NCBI GenBank assembly: GCA_905236835.1
Contig: CAJOQY010000186.1
Span: forward strand, 1 to 9,449
Length of the DNA stretch: 9,449 nt
DNA from: an uncultured Oscillibacter sp.
GTDB taxonomy: Bacteria > Bacillota > Clostridia > Oscillospirales > Oscillospiraceae
Direction of reading: 5' to 3'
In this document: positions 5,084-9,449 of the stretch, piece after piece
How the letters are laid out: each line of letters starts with the position of its first letter
How positions within the stretch are numbered: position 1 is the first letter of the stretch
Program-made: the position numbers and the translations under genes
The notes under the pieces: generated by a model
Databases searched by the model: none
Seen by the model: only the letters and a program-made list of their open reading frames with translations
What the model was told of the DNA's origin: nothing

Positions 5084-5488
5084 ATGAATAACAGCCCGCA
5101 TATAGACCCGCTTCTTACGAAAATTTATAATCTGTTATACCGCCTTGGCGTCCGGGCCAGAACGCTCGGATTCTTTGAGGCGTCCTGCGCGATATTTCTT
5201 GTGATGAAAAATCCGGAACGGCTGGAACAATCCGTCCGGGATGTCTATCATGAAATCGCCGAAGTGTATCATATAGACGTTGATTCCATAGATTCGCATA
5301 TAAGACATTTGATCCGTGTCATATGGGTGAAAAAGCCGCCGTTTCTGAGAGAAATACTGGGCGACGGAACGCCGCTGAATCAGTATCCCTCCCCCAAACG
5401 GTTCATCGGCATTTTATGCCGGTATCTGAACGCCGAGTTTGATCATTATCACGGCGATTTTTCCCGCGACGCGCGAAATACTATATGA
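5084..5488 (+). CDS. Stand-alone Spo0A C-terminal (DNA-binding) domain protein
   Basis: This 134-residue protein aligns over nearly its whole length with the C-terminal effector domain of the sporulation regulator Spo0A, without the phosphoacceptor receiver domain. Landmarks are LYRLGVRARTLGFFEAS (18-34, compare IHEIGVPAHIKGYLYLREA), VRDVYHEIAEVYHID (51-65, compare ITKVLYPDIAKKFNT), the recognition helix SIDSHIRHLIRVIW (68-81, compare RVERAIRHAIEVAW), and a C-terminal PSPKRFIGILCRYLNAEF (102-119). The helix keeps IRH and W but has Ser68, Asp70 and Ser71 where Bacillus Spo0A has Arg211, Glu213 and Arg214, so DNA preference may differ. The start is ATG 5084; the frame is also open from TTG 5060. 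It is divergent from mgtC and precedes glf by 229 bases. It is probably a DNA-binding regulator not directly controlled by phosphorylation; its targets are unknown. Confidence 0.82.
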   Translation: MNNSPHIDPLLTKIYNLLYRLGVRARTLGFFEASCAIFLVMKNPERLEQSVRDVYHEIAEVYHIDVDSIDSHIRHLIRVIWVKKPPFLREILGDGTPLNQYPSPKRFIGILCRYLNAEFDHYHGDFSRDARNTI

Positions 5489-5508
5489 AATCCCGATTTG
5501 ATATGCCC

Positions 5509-5537
5509 TTGCAATTTGGCGGGGATGATATTATAAT
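5509..5537 (+). promoter_or_regulatory. Sigma-A-type promoter candidate for glf
   Basis: TTGCAA (5509-5514) and a perfect TATAAT (5532-5537) are separated by 17 bases. Transcription would begin near 5544, giving a leader of about 170 bases before glf. The rest of the 229-base gap (5489-5717) shows no convincing gene, terminator or RNA element. Confidence 0.55.
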
Positions 5538-5717
5538 CCATATCATTATTTTATTTCAATCACACAATTACTGAGAATTTTTCATCGTTCTGGAAATCTA
5601 TGAACGCGAGCCAGAAAAAATTTCAAGAGGCGTTCCGGCGTTGTTTCGCATTGGGATAATATTAAATAAACCAAACGATAATTTGAAAATATAAATTCGC
5701 GGAAAGGATATTTTTCA

Positions 5718-6830
5718 ATGATGGATCAAAAATATGATTATTTAATTGTCGGCGCGGGTCTGTTCGGGGCTGTCTGCGCAAGAGAACTCACGGACGCGGG
5801 CAAACGCTGTGTGGTCATAGACCGGCGCGGCCATATCGGCGGAAACTGTTACTCGGAAGAAATCGAGGGGATTCAGGTTCATCGTTACGGCGCGCATATC
5901 TTCCACACCAGCGACGCGGAAGTATGGAAATATGTCAATCAATTTACGGCTTTTAATCATTTCGTCAATTCCCCGGTCGCCAATTATCACGGAAAATTAT
6001 ATAATTTGCCGTTTAACATGAATACGTTTTATCAGATCTGGGGCGTTGTCACGCCGGAAGCGGCGAAAGCGAAAATCCGGGAACAGGTGGAAAAAGCCGG
6101 AATTACAAATCCGCGAAATCTGGAAGAACAGGCGATTTCCCTTGTCGGACAGGATATTTATGAAATATTAATTAAAGGCTACACGGAAAAACAGTGGGGG
6201 CGGCCATGCCGGGAACTGCCCGCGTATATTATTAAGCGTCTGCCGGTCAGATTCCGGTTTGATAATAATTATTTCAATGATATTTATCAGGGCATTCCCG
6301 TCAACGGCTATACGGCCATGATTGAGAAAATTTTAAACGGCGTCGAGGTAAAATTAAATCTTGATTATCTGGAACAAAAAGAAGAATTCAAATCAATTTC
6401 CGATCATGTGATTTATACCGGCCCGATTGACGAGTATTTTGATTATCAATACGGCCCGTTGGAATGGCGCGGACTGCGTTTCGAGACGGAAATATTGAAT
6501 CAAGAGAATTATCAGGGCGTGGCCGCGATGAATTACACGGACGCCGAAACGCCGTATACCCGGATGATAGAGCATAAGCATTTTGTGTTTGACAGCGATC
6601 CCAAGCCCAAGACGGTTATCACGCGGGAATATCCGTCGCAATGGAAACCCGGCGACGAGCCGTATTATCCGATTAATAATCAGAAAAATCAGGATTTATT
6701 GGCGAAATATCAGGAATTGGCAGGACAGGAAAAAAATATTATTTTCGGCGGGCGTCTGGGCGCGTATCAGTATTACGACATGGACAAAGTCATCCGCGCC
6801 GCGCTGGATACGGCGAAAAAATTAATATAA
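5718..6830 (+). CDS. glf: UDP-galactopyranose mutase
   Basis: This FAD-dependent cytoplasmic enzyme interconverts UDP-galactopyranose and UDP-galactofuranose, supplying galactofuranose for surface polysaccharides. The 370 residues are full length and very similar to the bacterial enzyme throughout. The nucleotide-binding GAGLFG (12-17) is followed by VIDRRGHIGGNCY (33-45). YGAHIFHT (57-64), NLPFNMNTFYQIWG (96-109), GYTEKQWGR (154-162), IIKRLPVRFRFDNNYF (171-186), YTRMIEHKHF (280-289), ITREYP (301-306) and GGRLGAYQYYDMD (344-356) are hallmark blocks carrying substrate- and flavin-binding residues. The start is ATG 5718 with AAAGGA (5703-5708) 9 bases upstream; a second ATG follows directly at 5721. 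It has its own promoter candidate and is followed by asnS after 44 bases. No glycosyltransferase or polysaccharide cluster lies beside it in the window. Confidence 0.97.
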   Translation: MMDQKYDYLIVGAGLFGAVCARELTDAGKRCVVIDRRGHIGGNCYSEEIEGIQVHRYGAHIFHTSDAEVWKYVNQFTAFNHFVNSPVANYHGKLYNLPFNMNTFYQIWGVVTPEAAKAKIREQVEKAGITNPRNLEEQAISLVGQDIYEILIKGYTEKQWGRPCRELPAYIIKRLPVRFRFDNNYFNDIYQGIPVNGYTAMIEKILNGVEVKLNLDYLEQKEEFKSISDHVIYTGPIDEYFDYQYGPLEWRGLRFETEILNQENYQGVAAMNYTDAETPYTRMIEHKHFVFDSDPKPKTVITREYPSQWKPGDEPYYPINNQKNQDLLAKYQELAGQEKNIIFGGRLGAYQYYDMDKVIRAALDTAKKLI

Positions 6831-6858
6831 TATAAATAAATAAATTTAAAATTAAAAT
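6816..6858. repeat. A/T-only tract, 43 bases, spanning the glf end and the glf-asnS gap
   Basis: All 43 bases are A or T. It covers the last five bases of codons AAA-AAA, the LI codons and stop of glf, and almost the whole gap to the asnS Shine-Dalgarno site. It shows the same composition as the tracts in the minus-strand cluster, so the pattern is not limited to one operon. Confidence 0.7.
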
Positions 6859-6874
6859 CAGGTGATAGATTATT

Positions 6875-8278
6875 ATGGATTACAGGGAAATCACGAGAAT
6901 CGCGCGGATTTACGCGGACAGCGAAGAATTTAATAATCAGACAGTGACAGTCGCCGGATGGGCGAAAACAATCCGGGATATGAAAAATTTCGGCTTTCTG
7001 GAACTCAATGACGGGTCCTGCTTCCGGAATTTGCAGGTAGTTTTGGACGCCGGAACGCTGGAAAATTATCCGGAAATCGCGTCTCAGAATGTCGGCGCGG
7101 CGATGATTGTCACGGGCGTGATCGCCCTGACGCCGGACGCCAAACAGCCGCTGGAACTGAAAGCAAGTAAAATCATGATAGAAGGCGCGTCGACGCCGGA
7201 TTATCCGTTGCAGAAAAAGCGTCACAGCGTGGAATTTCTGCGGACGATTCAGCATTTGCGGCCCCGGACAAATTTGTTTTCAGCCGTGTTCCGCGTCCGG
7301 AGCGCGGCGGCCTACGCGATTCATCAGTTTTTTCAGGAACGCGGGTTTGTTTATATTCACACGCCGATTATCACGGCCAGCGACGCCGAGGGCGCCGGCG
7401 AAATGTTCCGGGTCACGACGCTGGATTTGAATCAACCGCCGCGCCTGCCGGACGGCAATATTGATTTCTCCCGGGACTTTTTCGGCAAATCGACGAATCT
7501 GACCGTATCAGGACAGTTAGAGGCGGAAAATTTCGCGATGGCGTTCGGAAATGTGTATACGTTCGGGCCGACGTTCCGCGCGGAAAATTCCAATACGCCC
7601 CGCCACGCGGCGGAATTCTGGATGATTGAGCCGGAAATGGCGTTCACGGATTTACAGGGCGATATGGACACAGCCGAGGCCATGATTAAATTTGTCCTGC
7701 GCGCCGTGATGGAACGCTGCCCGGAAGAATTGAAATTTTTTAATAGCTTTATAGATAAAAATTTATTAACGCGTCTGGAACACGTCGCGTCGTCGGATTT
7801 TGTCCGGGTAAGCTACACGGACGCGGTGAAAATCTTGGAGAAAAATAATCAAAAATTTGATTATCCGGTCAAATGGGGCGTGGACTTGCAGACGGAGCAT
7901 GAGCGTTATTTAACCGAACAGGTTTATAAAAAGCCGGTATTCGTGATGGATTATCCGAAAGATATAAAAGCGTTTTATATGCGTTTAAATGATGATAATA
8001 AAACCGTCGCGGCGGCTGACTGTCTGGTGCCGGGCGTGGGGGAGATCATCGGCGGAAGCCAGCGTGAGGAGCGTTTGAATATACTGGAATCGCGCATTCA
8101 CGAACTGGGCATGAATCCGGAGGATTATAAATTTTATCTGGATTTGCGCCGTTATGGGTCTTGCAAGCACGCCGGATTTGGATTGGGCTTTGAACGGCTT
8201 GTGATGTACGTCACGGGCGTGAACAATATCCGGGACGTTTTGCCCCATCCGAGAACGACGGGCAGCGCGGAAGGATAA
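6875..8278 (+). CDS. asnS: Asparagine--tRNA ligase
   Basis: This class II aminoacyl-tRNA synthetase charges tRNA-Asn with asparagine in the cytoplasm. Its 467 residues match the bacterial AsnRS length. An N-terminal OB-fold anticodon-binding domain (about 15-105, [21 protein letters not shown] near 24-44) precedes the catalytic core. Motif 2 is [20 protein letters not shown] (233-252), and motif 3 is [15 protein letters not shown] (434-448). [17 protein letters not shown] (332-348) and [13 protein letters not shown] (389-401) favour AsnRS over AspRS. The C-terminus reads [12 protein letters not shown], where AsnRS normally ends close to IPFPRTPGNAEF, a mild divergence at a conserved site. The ATG at 6875 has AGGTGA (6860-6865) 9 bases upstream. 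It lies 44 bases after glf and 90 before fhs. No T-box leader is visible in the short upstream gap. Confidence 0.96.
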   Translation: MDYREITRIARIYADSEEFNNQTVTVAGWAKTIRDMKNFGFLELNDGSCFRNLQVVLDAGTLENYPEIASQNVGAAMIVTGVIALTPDAKQPLELKASKIMIEGASTPDYPLQKKRHSVEFLRTIQHLRPRTNLFSAVFRVRSAAAYAIHQFFQERGFVYIHTPIITASDAEGAGEMFRVTTLDLNQPPRLPDGNIDFSRDFFGKSTNLTVSGQLEAENFAMAFGNVYTFGPTFRAENSNTPRHAAEFWMIEPEMAFTDLQGDMDTAEAMIKFVLRAVMERCPEELKFFNSFIDKNLLTRLEHVASSDFVRVSYTDAVKILEKNNQKFDYPVKWGVDLQTEHERYLTEQVYKKPVFVMDYPKDIKAFYMRLNDDNKTVAAADCLVPGVGEIIGGSQREERLNILESRIHELGMNPEDYKFYLDLRRYGSCKHAGFGLGFERLVMYVTGVNNIRDVLPHPRTTGSAEG

Positions 8279-8368
8279 AAAAACGGCGAGTAATAAAATC
8301 AGGAAGAAAAGCGAAAAATCAAAGCGTGAAAGTCAAAATCACGGGATAAAAACGGGGGTTAATTTGAC

Positions 8369-9449
8369 ATGAGTCTGAGTGATATTGAAATTGCCCAAAG
8401 CTGTCAGATGAAGCCGATCCGGGAAGTCGCGGCGTCCGCCGGGATTGACGGATTATATCTGGAATTATACGGGAATTATAAAGCGAAAATTGATTACAGG
8501 CTTTTGAAAGAAAACCGCCGCCCGGACGGGAAATTGATTCTTGTCACGGCGATCAATCCCACGCCCGCCGGGGAGGGCAAGACGACGACGACAGTCGGCC
8601 TGACGGACGCTTTGCGCAAACTGGGCAAAAACGCGATGGCGGCCCTGCGGGAGCCGTCTCTGGGTCCCGTATTCGGAATCAAAGGCGGCGCCGCCGGGGG
8701 CGGATACGCGCAAGTCGTCCCGATGGAAGATATAAACCTGCATTTCACAGGCGATTTTCACGCGATAGGCGCGGCGAATAATCTGCTTGCCGCGATGTTG
8801 GATAATCATATTCAACAGGGAAATTTATTGGATATAGACACAAAGCGCGTGGTATGGCGCCGCTGTGTGGACATGAATGACCGGCAATTGAGAAATGTGA
8901 TAGACGGCTTAGGCGGGCGTATGCAGGGCGTCCCCCGTGAGGACGGATTTGATATAACGGTAGCAAGCGAAGTGATGGCGGCGCTGTGTCTCGCGGACGG
9001 GATTTCGGATTTGAAAGCGCGTTTAGGCCGCGTGATTGTCGCGTATACGCGGGACGGAAAACCCGTGACGGCGCATGATTTAAAAGCCGAGGGCGCGATG
9101 ACGGTTTTATTAAAAGACGCGTTAAAGCCGAATTTGGTCCAGACGCTGGAGGGGACGCCGGTTTTGATTCACGGCGGGCCGTTCGCCAATATCGCGCATG
9201 GATGCAATTCGATTACGGCCACGCGCATGGCGATGCGTCTGGCGGATTATACGGTCACAGAGGCGGGATTCGGCGCGGATCTGGGCGCGGAAAAGTTTCT
9301 GGATATAAAATGCCGCATGGCGGATTTGAAGCCCGACGCGGTTGTGATTGTGGCGACTATACGGGCGTTAAAACATCACGGCGGAGCGCTGAAAAATAAT
9401 TTAAATCAGGAAGATTTAAACGCGTTGGAAAAGGGACTGCCGAATTTAT
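8369..9449 (+). CDS. fhs: Formate--tetrahydrofolate ligase, N-terminal part (cut by right edge)
   Basis: This cytoplasmic enzyme makes 10-formyltetrahydrofolate from formate, tetrahydrofolate and ATP, feeding one-carbon metabolism and, in acetogens, the methyl branch of the Wood-Ljungdahl pathway. The first 360 of roughly 555 residues are present. [10 protein letters not shown] at the start matches the family. The nucleotide-binding [15 protein letters not shown] (64-78), [20 protein letters not shown] (93-112), [14 protein letters not shown] (268-281), [13 protein letters not shown] (298-310) and [12 protein letters not shown] (328-339) are signature blocks. The ATG at 8369 has GGGGG (8354-8358) 10 bases upstream. 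The 90-base gap after asnS is purine-rich and shows no clear promoter or terminator. No other Wood-Ljungdahl gene lies in the window, so acetogenesis cannot be concluded. Confidence 0.97.
   Translation, partial: MSLSDIEIAQSCQMKPIREVAASAGIDGLYLELYGNYKAKIDYRLLKENRRPDGKLILVTAINPTPAGEGKTTTTVGLTDALRKLGKNAMAALREPSLGPVFGIKGGAAGGGYAQVVPMEDINLHFTGDFHAIGAANNLLAAMLDNHIQQGNLLDIDTKRVVWRRCVDMNDRQLRNVIDGLGGRMQGVPREDGFDITVASEVMAALCLADGISDLKARLGRVIVAYTRDGKPVTAHDLKAEGAMTVLLKDALKPNLVQTLEGTPVLIHGGPFANIAHGCNSITATRMAMRLADYTVTEAGFGADLGAEKFLDIKCRMADLKPDAVVIVATIRALKHHGGALKNNLNQEDLNALEKGLPNL

Noticed and set aside
5602..5635. Inverted repeat GAACGC/GCGTTC with a 22-base loop in the glf leader.
   Set aside because: Six pairs with a long loop and no T run; likely chance.
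5600..5659. A 19-codon frame (MNASQKKFQEAFRRCFALG) in the glf leader, possible leader peptide.
   Set aside because: Weak ribosome site, no regulatory codon run, no coupled hairpin; too short to support as a gene.
6831..6874. Possible T-box riboswitch before asnS.
   Set aside because: The 44-base gap is almost pure A/T and too short for a T-box; no specifier or antiterminator sequence is seen.
6773..7255. 160-codon minus-strand frame across the glf end and asnS start.
   Set aside because: It overlaps two clearly recognised genes on the other strand, and its composition is that of an antisense shadow.
8465..8815. Minus-strand open frame opposite fhs.
   Set aside because: The plus-strand frame is unmistakably formate--tetrahydrofolate ligase; this is a shadow.
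1..9449. CRISPR arrays, tRNA or rRNA genes, insertion sequences, phage or defence genes.
   Set aside because: No regularly spaced repeats, tRNA-like cloverleaf, transposase or phage-type frames were found; the window looks like resident chromosome.

Overview
The window looks like part of a chromosome of an anaerobic, probably clostridial, member of the Bacillota. The evidence is indirect. A gene carries the DNA-binding domain of the sporulation regulator Spo0A. The formate--tetrahydrofolate ligase is of the clostridial/acetogen type. Shine-Dalgarno sites are strong and GTG/TTG starts are frequent. The family, genus and species cannot be told from this window. Coding DNA is of moderate GC, while several spacers consist of nothing but A and T for 36 to 62 bases.

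Left part (1 to 4812, all minus strand). Read in the direction of transcription, an mgtC-family gene comes first. It is followed by a modular Mrp/Mbh-type cation/proton antiporter cluster: mnhE, mnhF, mnhG, a ybjQ-family gene, a stand-alone DUF4040 (MbhD-like) gene, a fused MbhE-MnhB gene, mnhC (NuoK-like), and the first 187 codons of an MnhD/NuoN-like gene that runs off the left edge. The split and fused pieces resemble the Mrp-like half of membrane-bound hydrogenases (Mbh) more than the seven-gene mrpABCDEFG operon. No hydrogenase or quinone-oxidoreductase catalytic subunit lies in the window, so it remains open whether this is a free antiporter or the ion-pumping arm of a larger respiratory complex.

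Middle (4813 to 5717). A 271-base divergent spacer separates mgtC from a plus-strand gene for a 134-residue protein made almost only of a Spo0A C-terminal domain, with no receiver domain. The spacer holds a good sigma-A-type promoter for this gene and a perfect 7-base match to the Spo0A box (reverse strand, 4886-4892). The recognition helix differs from Spo0A at several base-reading positions. A second spacer (5489-5717) carries a strong promoter candidate for the next gene.

Right part (5718 to 9449, plus strand). UDP-galactopyranose mutase (glf), asparaginyl-tRNA synthetase (asnS) and formate--tetrahydrofolate ligase (fhs, cut by the right edge) lie in one direction with gaps of 44 and 90 bases and may be co-transcribed. 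They are housekeeping or envelope genes of unrelated pathways.

The most interesting points are the receiver-less Spo0A-like regulator with a changed recognition helix facing an ion-transport cluster, the unusual gene architecture and embedded ybjQ of that cluster, and the repeated A/T-only spacers.
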